Source of the DNA: Pseudomonas sp. Leaf48
GTDB lineage: Bacteria > Pseudomonadota > Gammaproteobacteria > Pseudomonadales > Pseudomonadaceae
Assembly: GCF_001421885.1 (NCBI RefSeq)
Contig: NZ_LMLH01000028.1
Coordinates: 209,757-273,756, forward strand
Direction: 5' to 3'
Length of the DNA stretch: 64,000 bases
Of the stretch, positions 24,711 to 34,430 are shown one piece after another. A program made the translations under genes and the position numbers. The first letter of the stretch is position 1; every line of letters begins with the position of its first letter. Below the pieces are notes generated by a model, which saw only the letters and a list, made by a program, of their open reading frames with translations, searched no databases and was not told the DNA's origin.

Positions 24711-25709
24711 ATGGAACTTAAACAAGCAATCCAAGACTACACTGAACATGAATTCCTGAATTTCATAAAAAAAATATGGTCCGTGGATGTTTCGGAACAT
24801 GAACACGACAAACTTGTTTCGCACTTCGATACCATCTGTCAACATCCGATGGGAGCGGACCTGCTTTTCTACATGGACGACTTTGACGAAGAGTCATCAC
24901 CTGAAAACGTATTGGCAACACTAAAGGGGTTTCGCGCTTACAAGAAGCTGCCCGGCTTCAAGGAGCAACAACCGGGTGAGATTCCCCCGGAGACCGAAAA
25001 CAGTAAAGCGTTCGTCGATACCCCTGGCGTCTATTACGTACCCTTCTCCCGCGCTGCTGAAGGGCCAGTTGTTATGACGGTCGCCGCAGGAGCAATGGCC
25101 TCCTTCGAGAGCATCTTGCAGGCTTTACAAGAGGCAACGCTCAACGCGGTTGCGCGCTTCAGCCGGCTGGCCACTACTCAGGGAAGTCACGTCATAGGCA
25201 AGTATGTGGACATTCTCAGTTTCCATATGAAGCTGGGCTATTCCGAGCGCTACGCATTGAGTGTTCCGCTTTCCGAATTAGGATTCAATGAACCCGTGGA
25301 CTGGCAAAGCGTCGCTGAGGCTAAGGGTGAAGTAAGCCTTCCATTCAGACTTGGATCTGGAAAAGCCTTTGAGCTTGGCGATATGATGTCGGCCGTCCAT
25401 CTTGCAACAACGGATGGCAAGCTTATCGAGTCAAGTGTCAAGGTCAGAAGAGCTGTGAGCGCATCTCATACAGGCACTTACAAATTCACTAGCGAAGACG
25501 ATGCGGCAATCACCTTGATCTGGATTTCTGAACGCCGTCCGCTCGATACCTCGAAGAGATATCGCAGCACCATCATTTCACGCAGCATTCCAGCGATTCA
25601 GACATTCGCCAATCCCTCTGACGTAAAATTCGACGACTACGTAGTTGTCTTCCCTCCCAACTCAGGCTCAGCCCCTCTCTACGTCATGTTCCAAAACAAC
25701 CCGGGTTAA
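24711..25709 (+). CDS. colicin-DNase immunity domain fused to a pyocin S translocation domain
   Basis: A 332-residue chimera. Residues 1-86 are a full Im2/Im9-type immunity protein: MELKQAIQDYTEHEFLNFI, then HFDTICQHPMGADLLFY (helix III with the FY pair where Im9 has YY) and KGFRAYKKLPGFK. After a short linker, residues 105-332 match a Pyocin_S-type domain (VYYVPFSRAAEGPVV, then GYSERYALSVPLSELG) and end with VVFPPNSGSAPLYVMF. This is the same motif found in the upstream toxin. No nuclease domain follows. It lies 77 bases after the immunity gene. It could protect against pyocins whose HNH domain is active, or be a recombination product; neither is proven. Confidence 0.82.
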   Translation: MELKQAIQDYTEHEFLNFIKKIWSVDVSEHEHDKLVSHFDTICQHPMGADLLFYMDDFDEESSPENVLATLKGFRAYKKLPGFKEQQPGEIPPETENSKAFVDTPGVYYVPFSRAAEGPVVMTVAAGAMASFESILQALQEATLNAVARFSRLATTQGSHVIGKYVDILSFHMKLGYSERYALSVPLSELGFNEPVDWQSVAEAKGEVSLPFRLGSGKAFELGDMMSAVHLATTDGKLIESSVKVRRAVSASHTGTYKFTSEDDAAITLIWISERRPLDTSKRYRSTIISRSIPAIQTFANPSDVKFDDYVVVFPPNSGSAPLYVMFQNNPG

Positions 25710-25817
25710 TCACGAAACAAAATCAATGCCCCATGCTCACACAGAGCACTCGACAATGATGTTGCCCCACTCTACCCGCGCCGCCCTTGCACCGAGGGCG
25801 ACGTGAGTCGATTCAAG

Positions 25818-26432
25818 TTAAAGCAACACCCGGATCTCCTCCGGAAGAAACCGCACATAGCGGCTCGCCGGATAGGACTTGCAGCGCCTGACAATCGAAG
25901 GGACGCTCGCGTTGAGCGTGTTGATCAGCTCCAGACGCTCTTCGTCTGGCAACTGCGCTGGTGATAGCGAGTAGGTCAGGTAACTGCGGGTCCAATCGAA
26001 CACTGGCAGGTCCACCCAGGTGGCAACTGGAGTGCCCGATGCTGCACGGGCGATACTTGCGCACTTCAACTTCGCCAGCTGCTTGTTGGCGTGAAACGGC
26101 AGCTGGCTATCCAAACGGAAATCTATTGGCGCGATTACGGCGATTTCTGCGGGATGGTCGCTGGTGATTTCCCAGGGCTTGAATCGCCATTGGCTAACCG
26201 CTGTCACGGATGCTTCGCTGAGGTCTGGATGAGCGTCTTCCATAACAGCAACCTTACTGACAGAGCCATCGGCATGCACCGTCAGGCTGACTTGCAGCTT
26301 GCCCGTTATGCCAGCCCGATGAAGCTCCACAGGATATAACGGCTTGGGATTGTACTCGGGGATCAGAAACACCTCCCCGGCCCGGACATCCAGCGCCATC
26401 ACCCATAAAAACACGCCCACAAGCCACCGCAT
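25818..26432 (-). CDS. exported TonB-C domain protein
   Basis: A 204-residue protein with a cleavable signal peptide (RWLVGVFLWVMALDVRAGE). A TonB C-terminal domain follows at about residues 25-108: NPKPLYPVELHRAGITGKLQ, VHADGSVSKVAVM and AVSQWRFKP are its hallmarks. It lacks the membrane anchor and the proline-rich spacer of true TonB, so it probably does not transduce energy itself. The C-terminal 90 residues are unrecognised and contain two cysteines (C126 and C186 region) that might form a disulfide. It is convergent with the pyocin island. Confidence 0.8.
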   Translation of the reverse strand: MRWLVGVFLWVMALDVRAGEVFLIPEYNPKPLYPVELHRAGITGKLQVSLTVHADGSVSKVAVMEDAHPDLSEASVTAVSQWRFKPWEITSDHPAEIAVIAPIDFRLDSQLPFHANKQLAKLKCASIARAASGTPVATWVDLPVFDWTRSYLTYSLSPAQLPDEERLELINTLNASVPSIVRRCKSYPASRYVRFLPEEIRVLL

Positions 26433-26613
26433 TTCTCCTCTCCTTTAGTCACTGCACACCAGGCCTGGCGGCAGGACAAAAGGTTAAAGAGCGATGGCAT
26501 CGAGCTGAAGACCACAACTTCCTGTAAAAACGCAGGACATTTCCCAAAGAACTGACCTACATCCCTTGGCTAGGGGTCGTCTTAACGAAATGGGTAACGC
26601 TTCCTACAACCGG

Positions 26614-27321
26614 TTACCTGGACGGTAGGGTCGCAGACAGTCCAGAGCCAGTATCAAGGTGGCGAGCACTCGCCTGATCAGCCTTTGATTTACAACGCTT
26701 GAGCCGCGCCTCCAAATTCCGGTCTGGCATGGCGTGGCTGCGCAGGGCGTGGGCGGTCTGCTCGACATAATCGCGAGTGGTGCCGTAACGTCCGCAAGCG
26801 TTTTCGAACACGTGGCTGAGCACATGGTCCGGCAGGTTGCCGGCATAGCTGGGCAGGTGCCGCTCCAGCACAAAGCCCAGGGCCTGAACCTGACTTCCGT
26901 CTTCAAGCCGGCAGTTGAGCCAGTGCGGACGATAGGACGGGAACGGCATCTCGCGCTGCCACAACGCGTAGAGCGAGGCTTCGAGCTGCTCTTCGGGCAG
27001 GCGATAGGCGAAACCGCTGCAAGAACCGCCACGATCCAGGCCAAACACCAGGCCGGGCATTTCCGGGGTGCCGCGATGTTCGTGGGACCACAGGTACAGG
27101 CCGCGATGATAACCATGCACCCGTCCGCGAACCCGCTCCACCGCCGTGCATTCAGGGCGCCAGATCAGGGATCCGTAAGCGAACAGCCAGACCGGACCGC
27201 CCTTGTGGCGCGCCATGGTCGAATGCATCGAACCGAGCAATTGTTCGTGAGTCAGCTGCGGCCCCAGATCGAGCCGCGGAGGATAAGCCATATTCAGAAA
27301 AGCAGATTCAATGGCGCTCAT
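26614..27321 (-). CDS. ChaC-family gamma-glutamylcyclotransferase
   Basis: A 235-residue ChaC-type enzyme, predicted to act on glutathione to yield 5-oxoproline and Cys-Gly. The substrate loop is VWLFAYGSLIWRP (residues 44-56). The segments GYHRGLYLWSHEHRGTPEMP and SGFAYRLPEEQLEASL carry the conserved glycine and glutamate positions of the family. The start at 27321 has weak upstream ribosome binding. Both flanking gaps (26433-26613 and 27322-27657) hold no recognisable gene. Confidence 0.88.
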   Translation of the reverse strand: MSAIESAFLNMAYPPRLDLGPQLTHEQLLGSMHSTMARHKGGPVWLFAYGSLIWRPECTAVERVRGRVHGYHRGLYLWSHEHRGTPEMPGLVFGLDRGGSCSGFAYRLPEEQLEASLYALWQREMPFPSYRPHWLNCRLEDGSQVQALGFVLERHLPSYAGNLPDHVLSHVFENACGRYGTTRDYVEQTAHALRSHAMPDRNLEARLKRCKSKADQASARHLDTGSGLSATLPSR

Positions 27322-27512
27322 GGCGAATAGCGTTCAGCTCCCCGCGGGTGAAGAATTACTTAATAGAACGCACCGCTGTAACAATAAGGCACATATGTTT
27401 TAAGGCAATTTGAGTGCCATGGCACAAATTTTTCTAATTGCCTGCAAGATATATAACCTACCGGTATTTATATGATTTTATAAATACCGATAAGCTATAT
27501 ATGGAGTTATAA

Positions 27513-27618
27513 CCCTGTAGGAGCGAGCATGCTCGCGATGGTCGTCAACGATTATGCGGGGCGGCTGGTTCCCCGCGGTGTTCTTGAGTCCATCGCGAGC
27601 ATGCTCGCTCCTACAGGG
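27513..27618. repeat. REP/BIME-type palindrome with perfect 29-base arms, in a 336-base gene-free gap
   Basis: The arms 27513-27541 and 27590-27618 are exact inverted copies (core GGAGCGAGCATGCTCGCGAT). The surrounding gap 27322-27657 is AT-rich on its left side, with repeated TATATA-like steps and GATAAGC, probably holding the ChaC promoter. Just right of the palindrome GGATCAAGATCGC occurs twice in tandem. I see no other gene in the gap. Confidence 0.9.
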
Positions 27619-27657
27619 TGGAGTGGCAGCATCAGGAGCGCGGATCAAGATCGCGGA

Positions 27658-28626
27658 TCAAGATCGCGGCGCATACGCAAATACGTCGGCGCGCATCTGG
27701 TGGGCGTCCATCCCCGCTTCGACCAGCGCATCCAGCGTGCCGTAGACCATGGCCGGTGACCCGCTGGCGTACACATGCAGGGGCTTGAGATCAGGGAAGT
27801 CTTCGCAGACCGCTTCATGCAACATGCCGCAACGCCCTTCCCAGCCGCATTGATCGCTGACGACTTTATGCAGGAACAGGTTGGGTAGCTTCAGCCATTC
27901 ATTCCAGTGTTCGATCTGATAAAAATCTTCGGGACGACGCACACCCCAATACAGATGCACCGGATGCTTGAAACCGGAGGCCCGGCAGTGTTCGATCAGG
28001 CTATGGATCTGGCCCATGCCGGTACCTGCGGCGATCAGCACCAGCGGACCGTCCGGCAGTTCTGCCAGATGGGTATCGCCGAACGGCAACTCGACCCGCA
28101 CCGTGGTGTTGCGCCTGAGCTGCTCGATCAGGTTCAACGCACTGGTTTCGCGCGCCAGCACATGGATTTCCAGGTCGCGCCCGGCGTGTGGTGCAGAGGC
28201 CAGGGAAAATGCCGACTTCTCGCCGCTCTCGCGCTGGATCATCAGATACTGACCGGCGTGATAGCGCGGCGGTTTGCCAGCAGGCGTCCGCAAACGCACG
28301 CGCCAGGTATCGCCCCCCACGTCCTTGCACTCAATGACCTGACACGACAGGGTGCGCACCGGCAGTTCTCCCAGCGCGAGCACGCCATCCCACAGCACGA
28401 TGCAGTCTTCCAGCGGCTCTGCTATGCAAGTGTAGAACTCGCCATGGTCACGCACATTGCCGGCTTGTTCGACACGGCCTTCCACCAGCAACGCAGCGCA
28501 CACGTGGCAATTGCCGTTGCGGCAGCTTTGCGGGCATTCATAGCCCAGGCGCCGCGCACCATCGAGAATCCGCTCGCCGGGCAGAATCTCTAGCACCGCT
28601 CCGGAGGGCTGCAAGGTTACACGCAT
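27658..28626 (-). CDS. ferredoxin-NAD(P)H reductase-type protein (CDP-6-deoxyglucoseen reductase-like)
   Basis: A 322-residue electron-transfer protein. An N-terminal plant-type [2Fe-2S] ferredoxin domain has cysteines in CPQSCRNGNCHVCAALL (residues 31-47) plus a distal one in FYTCIAEP. A flavin-binding barrel follows, with RYHAGQYLMIQ and AFSLASAP, then an NAD(P)H domain (LIAAGTGMGQIHSLIEH and HVYASGSPAMV). The start at 28626 shares one base with the ubiD stop (TGATG), so it is coupled to ubiD. Pseudomonas annotations often call this CDP-6-deoxy-L-threo-hexulose reductase-like, but the position after ubiD suggests a reductive partner in quinone or flavin chemistry. That role is inferred. Confidence 0.85.
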   Translation of the reverse strand: MRVTLQPSGAVLEILPGERILDGARRLGYECPQSCRNGNCHVCAALLVEGRVEQAGNVRDHGEFYTCIAEPLEDCIVLWDGVLALGELPVRTLSCQVIECKDVGGDTWRVRLRTPAGKPPRYHAGQYLMIQRESGEKSAFSLASAPHAGRDLEIHVLARETSALNLIEQLRRNTTVRVELPFGDTHLAELPDGPLVLIAAGTGMGQIHSLIEHCRASGFKHPVHLYWGVRRPEDFYQIEHWNEWLKLPNLFLHKVVSDQCGWEGRCGMLHEAVCEDFPDLKPLHVYASGSPAMVYGTLDALVEAGMDAHQMRADVFAYAPRS

Positions 28627-30092
28627 CAATCTATTCCTAACTGATTCCAGATGGCATCGATCCGTTGGGTCACGGCGTCGTCCTTGACGATCACCCGACC
28701 CCACTCGCGAGTGGTTTCGCCCGGCCATTTATGCGTGGCATCGAGCCCCATCTTCGAACCCAGGCCGGAAACCGGCGAGGCGAAGTCGAGGTAATCGATC
28801 GGCGTATTGTCGATCATCACCGTGTCGCGCTTGGGGTCCATGCGCGTGGTGATGGCCCAGATCACATCGTTCCAGTCCCGGGCATTGATATCGTCGTCGG
28901 TGACGATAACGAACTTGGTGTACATGAACTGTCGCAAAAACGACCAGACACCCAGCATTACCCGCTTGGCGTGGCCGGGATACGACTTCTTCATGGTCAC
29001 GATGGCCATGCGGTACGAGCAGCCCTCGGGCGGCAGGTAGAAATCGGTGATTTCCGGAAACTGCTTCTGCAGGATCGGCACGAACACTTCGTTCAGCGCC
29101 ACCCCGAGAATCGCCGGCTCATCTGGCGGCCGGCCGGTGTAGGTGCTGTGGTAGATCGGCTTGATCCGGTGGGTGATACGTTCGACCGTGAACACCGGGA
29201 AGCTGTCGACTTCGTTGTAATAGCCGGTGTGGTCGCCGTATGGACCTTCATCAGCCATTTCGCCCGGATGGATCACGCCCTCAAGGATAATTTCGGCAGT
29301 GGCCGGCACTTGCAGGTCGTTGCCACGGCACTTCACCAGCTCGGTACGGTTGCCACGCAGCAGACCGGCGAAGGCGTACTCGGAAAGGCTGTCGGGAACC
29401 GGGGTGACCGCGCCGAGAATAGTCGCAGGATCCGCGCCCAATGCCACGGACACCGGGAACGGCTGGCCTGGATGCTTTTCGCACCACTCACGGAAATCCA
29501 GCGCGCCACCACGATGGCTCAGCCAGCGCATGATGACCTTGTTACGGCCAATCACTTGCTGACGATAGATGCCGAGGTTCTGCCGGTCCTTGTTCGGGCC
29601 TTTGGTGACGGTCAGGCCCCAGGTGATCAGCGGGCCGACATCGCCAGGCCAGCAGGTCTGCACCGGCAGCATGGCCAGATCGACGTCGTCGCCTTCGATC
29701 ACGACTTCCTGGCACACCGCGTCCTTGACGACTTTCGGCGCCATCGAAATGATCTTGCGGAAGATCGGTAGCTTCGACCAGGCATCCTTCAGGCCTTTGG
29801 GCGGCTCCGGCTCCTTGAGGAATGCCAGCAGCTTGCCGATTTCGCGAAGCTCGCTGACAGATTCGGCGCCCATGCCCATGGCCACCCGCTCGGGGGTGCC
29901 GAACAGGTTGCCGAGCACCGGGATGTCGTAACCGGTCGGTTTCTCGAACAGCAGCGCCGGGCCCTTGGCCCGCAGCGTGCGGTCACAGACCTCGGTCATC
30001 TCCAGCACCGGCGAAACGGGAATCTGGATGCGTTTCAACTCTCCGCGCTGCTCAAGCTGCTGCACGAAATCCCGAAGATCCTTGAATTTCAT
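28626..30092 (-). CDS. ubiD: 4-hydroxy-3-polyprenylbenzoate decarboxylase
   Basis: A 488-residue UbiD that uses prenylated FMN to decarboxylate the ubiquinone precursor. The opening MKFKDLRDFVQQLEQRGELK is typical, as are the long central prFMN region (KDRQNLGIYRQQVIGRNKV) and EGPYGDHTGYYN. ATG at 30092 is chosen; an in-frame TTG six codons upstream is a possible alternative. UbiX, which makes the cofactor, is not in the window. It forms a two-gene unit with the ferredoxin reductase. Confidence 0.95.
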   Translation of the reverse strand: MKFKDLRDFVQQLEQRGELKRIQIPVSPVLEMTEVCDRTLRAKGPALLFEKPTGYDIPVLGNLFGTPERVAMGMGAESVSELREIGKLLAFLKEPEPPKGLKDAWSKLPIFRKIISMAPKVVKDAVCQEVVIEGDDVDLAMLPVQTCWPGDVGPLITWGLTVTKGPNKDRQNLGIYRQQVIGRNKVIMRWLSHRGGALDFREWCEKHPGQPFPVSVALGADPATILGAVTPVPDSLSEYAFAGLLRGNRTELVKCRGNDLQVPATAEIILEGVIHPGEMADEGPYGDHTGYYNEVDSFPVFTVERITHRIKPIYHSTYTGRPPDEPAILGVALNEVFVPILQKQFPEITDFYLPPEGCSYRMAIVTMKKSYPGHAKRVMLGVWSFLRQFMYTKFVIVTDDDINARDWNDVIWAITTRMDPKRDTVMIDNTPIDYLDFASPVSGLGSKMGLDATHKWPGETTREWGRVIVKDDAVTQRIDAIWNQLGID

Positions 30093-30161
30093 TGACGATG
30101 GCACCCTCAAAATAGGCGTACATCCTACCTGCTATGCCGCCCGCTGGCAGCCCGTCACGCT

Positions 30162-32159
30162 TCACTTGGCTGCATTCACCGGGCCTTTTTTCAGCTTTTG
30201 CGTGGCTTGCAGATCGACAAACAGCGGCTCGAGGATCGGCGCCACCAACCGCGCACCGACTTCCGAGAGGTGATTATCGTCGGTGTACAGCGAATAACCG
30301 CCGAGTTCGGCGCGGCACAGCCCGCTTTCACCACACAGTCGTGGCGCCGGATCGACCACCCGTACCGCCGGGTCTTGCGCCAGTTGTGCGAACAACTGAC
30401 TGATGAACGCCTGACGCTTTTGGTGTTCGCCAACCGCCAGCCCGACGTCATCCACCGGGCGATCGAGCATTGCCAGGCGCGTGAGTCGATAAGGCGGGCT
30501 GAAAGCCTGCAACGGCGCCTCTTTCACCAACCACACGCGGTGACCGCCGGCGCGCAATTGCATCACCCGCGCCCGCAAACCTTCGGCCAGACGCTGTTCG
30601 GCAACAGCACGGTCGTAATGACCGTCGGACTTTTTCAGCGCGTGGCCCAGATCACCTCTGACGTCGCCATAGAGGTACAGGCTCCAGCGCGCGACAAGCA
30701 CTACATCACTAACGGTCTGCGACTTCAGGGCCTGCTCGATGCGCTGGTTGAACCGCGCGCAACGTGCATCGTGCTCCAATCCCTCCACTGGCACGCAGCC
30801 GGGAGAGCTGGCAAGGATCACACTGACGTCATGGGCGGTGGCACCGTCATCGAACACCGGGATCAGCGCCGTGGCATGACTGTCACCCCAGACCAGCGCC
30901 CGGGTCTGAGTATTTTCCGCGCCGTAGTGACAAAAGAGTTTGTCATCAGGCGTTTTGTCGTCCGCCAGGCACGCCATCAGCTCCGGCCGCCATTCGCGGC
31001 CCTTGGCATACTGCAGGGCCTGATCGGACAAGCGCCACGGCAAGCCATCGGTCCAGCGCAGGGTTTGCCCGGCCAGCCCCAGCACCACCACGCCAAAAGC
31101 TCCGGCAAGCAGAATTTGCCGGCGCCCGGCGAGCAGGCGACGTTCGCGAAACGGGGTCTCGATGAGCTTCCAGGACAGATAACCGAGCACCAGCGTCAAC
31201 AAAATCAATCCGGCGCTGTCGATCGCACTCGGCTGATCGACACTGGCGTAGCTGGAGAACACGAACACCGGCCAGTGCCACAGATACCAGGAGTAGGAGA
31301 TCAGGCCGAAGCCGACCATCACCCGAGTGCTCAACAATTGTCCCACCCAGGTCTGGCGATGACCGTTGGCCAGAATCAGCGCGATGACACCGAGGGTCGG
31401 CAGCAGCGCGGCAGCACCCGGAAACGGCGTGGTCTTGTCGTAGCCGAACACTGCCAACAGGATCAGTGCCATGCCGAGCAGGCTAAGCGCCTGCGCCGCC
31501 ATCGGCTTAAGCCGCCAACCATGTTTTGGCGCGACAGCCAGCATCGCACCGGCCAGCAACTCCCAGGCGCGCATCGGCAGCAGAAAGAACGCTTTCTCCG
31601 GATGGTGATTGACCGCCCACACACTCAGGCCGAAAGAAACCAGCAGCACACCGAACAGCGCCATGCGCCAGTGTTTCAAGCGACTGGACAGCAGCGTCAG
31701 CAATAATGGAAAGATGATGTAGAACTGCTCTTCCACTGCCAGCGACCAGGTGTGCAGCAGCGGCTTGAGGTCAGAGGCAACGTCGAAATAACCATCCTGG
31801 CGCATGAACAGGATGTTCGATACGAACATTACCTGATAGCGCACCGAGCGCCCCAGCTCTTCGTAATCCTTGGGGGCGAGCAGGAACCAGCCCAGCGCCA
31901 GCACCGCGATGATCATGGCAAACAGTGCAGGCAGGATCCGTCGCGCGCGCCGCGCCCAGAAATCGACAAAGCTGAAACGCCCGGCCTGGCGCTGGTTCCA
32001 GATGATCGAAGTGATGAGGTAGCCGGAGATTACGAAGAATACGTCTACGCCGACAAAACCACCGGTAAAACCCGGGACGCCAAAATGGAACAGCACCACG
32101 GCAATTACCGCGACTGCCCGCAAGCCGTCGATATCCCTTCGATAAGCAAGTGTGCTCAT
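30162..32159 (-). CDS. OafA/OatA-type membrane O-acyltransferase with SGNH domain
   Basis: A 665-residue enzyme. The N-terminal acyltransferase-3 part (about 1-370, some ten helices) starts YRRDIDGLRAVAVIAVVLFH, with the family histidine and FFVISGYLIT. The C-terminal SGNH domain has block I WGDSHATALIP and the catalytic pair near the end in DDNHLSEVGARL. Such proteins acetylate LPS O-antigen or other envelope glycans, taking acyl groups across the inner membrane. PAO1 has a comparable gene at this position (PA5238, from memory). It lies 70 bases upstream of ubiD on the same strand. Confidence 0.92.
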   Translation of the reverse strand: MSTLAYRRDIDGLRAVAVIAVVLFHFGVPGFTGGFVGVDVFFVISGYLITSIIWNQRQAGRFSFVDFWARRARRILPALFAMIIAVLALGWFLLAPKDYEELGRSVRYQVMFVSNILFMRQDGYFDVASDLKPLLHTWSLAVEEQFYIIFPLLLTLLSSRLKHWRMALFGVLLVSFGLSVWAVNHHPEKAFFLLPMRAWELLAGAMLAVAPKHGWRLKPMAAQALSLLGMALILLAVFGYDKTTPFPGAAALLPTLGVIALILANGHRQTWVGQLLSTRVMVGFGLISYSWYLWHWPVFVFSSYASVDQPSAIDSAGLILLTLVLGYLSWKLIETPFRERRLLAGRRQILLAGAFGVVVLGLAGQTLRWTDGLPWRLSDQALQYAKGREWRPELMACLADDKTPDDKLFCHYGAENTQTRALVWGDSHATALIPVFDDGATAHDVSVILASSPGCVPVEGLEHDARCARFNQRIEQALKSQTVSDVVLVARWSLYLYGDVRGDLGHALKKSDGHYDRAVAEQRLAEGLRARVMQLRAGGHRVWLVKEAPLQAFSPPYRLTRLAMLDRPVDDVGLAVGEHQKRQAFISQLFAQLAQDPAVRVVDPAPRLCGESGLCRAELGGYSLYTDDNHLSEVGARLVAPILEPLFVDLQATQKLKKGPVNAAK

Positions 32160-32302
32160 AAATCTTTAATGCCAATACGTTGGTTGTTTTTTGTACAGCG
32201 GCACGCCCGACTCAGAGACGGTCACCTGCGCTGCTTGATGTTTTACCAGGTCACAGACCTTACCAGATCCGGAACCTCCCATGGCCCGGACAAAAAACAG
32301 AC

Positions 32303-32337
32303 AAAAAAAATGGCGCCCCAAAAGGACGCCATTTTCG
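32303..32337 (-). terminator. Rho-independent terminator after rho
   Basis: Stem AAAATGGCG / CGCCATTTT with a short internal mismatch and a CCAAAA loop is followed on the minus strand by eight T. It begins 17 bases past the rho stop. Confidence 0.8.
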
Positions 32338-32353
32338 GATTCAACCCGCGATG

Positions 32354-33613
<1,260 letters not shown>

Positions 33614-33810
33614 ATAGGAATGACGTAATCATTTATGGAGGGGGGAAATTAAGCTTTTGGCTTAATGAGGCCGCGCCGCGGAGAAGGCGACAGGATCGCG
33701 TACTTATTCGAAAAGGAGTGCGTCGGCGACGGCTAGCAGGGGGCAATGGAGAAACCAGTGCGGGGCCGAATGTACCACCTGAGTTTAGGAGCGTCTAGCC
33801 CTCAATAACG

Positions 33811-33838
33811 AAAAAGCCCCGCTATTTGCGGGGCCTTT
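33811..33838 (-). terminator. Rho-independent terminator after trxA
   Basis: Stem GCCCCGC / GCGGGGC with loop TATTT is followed on the minus strand by TTTTTC. It starts 20 bases after the trxA stop and isolates trxA from rho. Confidence 0.85.
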
Positions 33839-33858
33839 GACTGACGCCTTGTTGACGC

Positions 33859-34188
33859 TTAGATGTTGGCGTCGAGGAAAGCAGCCAGTTGCGACTTCGA
33901 AAGAGCACCAACCTTGGTCGCTTCAACGTTGCCGTTCTTGAACAGCATCAACGTAGGAATACCACGAACGCCATGCTTGGCAGGGGTTTCCTGGTTTTCG
34001 TCGATGTTCAGCTTGGCGACGGTCAGCTTGCCTTTGTAAGTCTCGGCAATTTCGTCCAGAACCGGAGCGATCATTTTGCAAGGGCCGCACCATTCAGCCC
34101 AGTAGTCGACCAGTACAGCGCCCTCGGCCTTGAGTACGTCAGCCTCGAAGCTGGCATCGCTAACGTGTTTGATAAGATCGCTGCTCAT
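33859..34188 (-). CDS. trxA: thioredoxin 1
   Basis: A 109-residue thioredoxin with the active site WAEWCGPCKM at residues 29-38 and the cis-proline loop GIPTLMLF near residue 75. It reduces cytosolic disulfides with electrons from TrxB. The ATG at 34188 is chosen because it gives the standard length, with CTGGAGAATTCC upstream. It lies divergent from ppx across a 242-base promoter gap and just upstream of rho, the trxA-rho order conserved in gamma-proteobacteria. Confidence 0.97.
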   Translation of the reverse strand: MSSDLIKHVSDASFEADVLKAEGAVLVDYWAEWCGPCKMIAPVLDEIAETYKGKLTVAKLNIDENQETPAKHGVRGIPTLMLFKNGNVEATKVGALSKSQLAAFLDANI

Positions 34189-34430
34189 GGAATTCTCCAG
34201 GTTGTAAGCAAAAAAACGTGGCCCATCATAGCTGCCCTTCCCGTGTTCAGGAAGGTGCAGATGATTGACTCTTGCTATGGTGTTCCATGAGTTTTGGTAT
34301 AGCTCATGTCCCTGCATGCCGGGATTTTGCAGGGAGGGGGTGTGCTGAATCAAAGCTTTGAACACTTCGCGTTGGCGCCAGCCTTTGATCGTGGCACGAT
34401 GGCGAGGTAATCGACCGAGACCCCCTGACC

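Noticed and set aside
26433..26613. Possible sRNA or small gene between the TonB-C gene and the ChaC gene
   Set aside because: No promoter with terminator and no open frame with a ribosome site could be seen.
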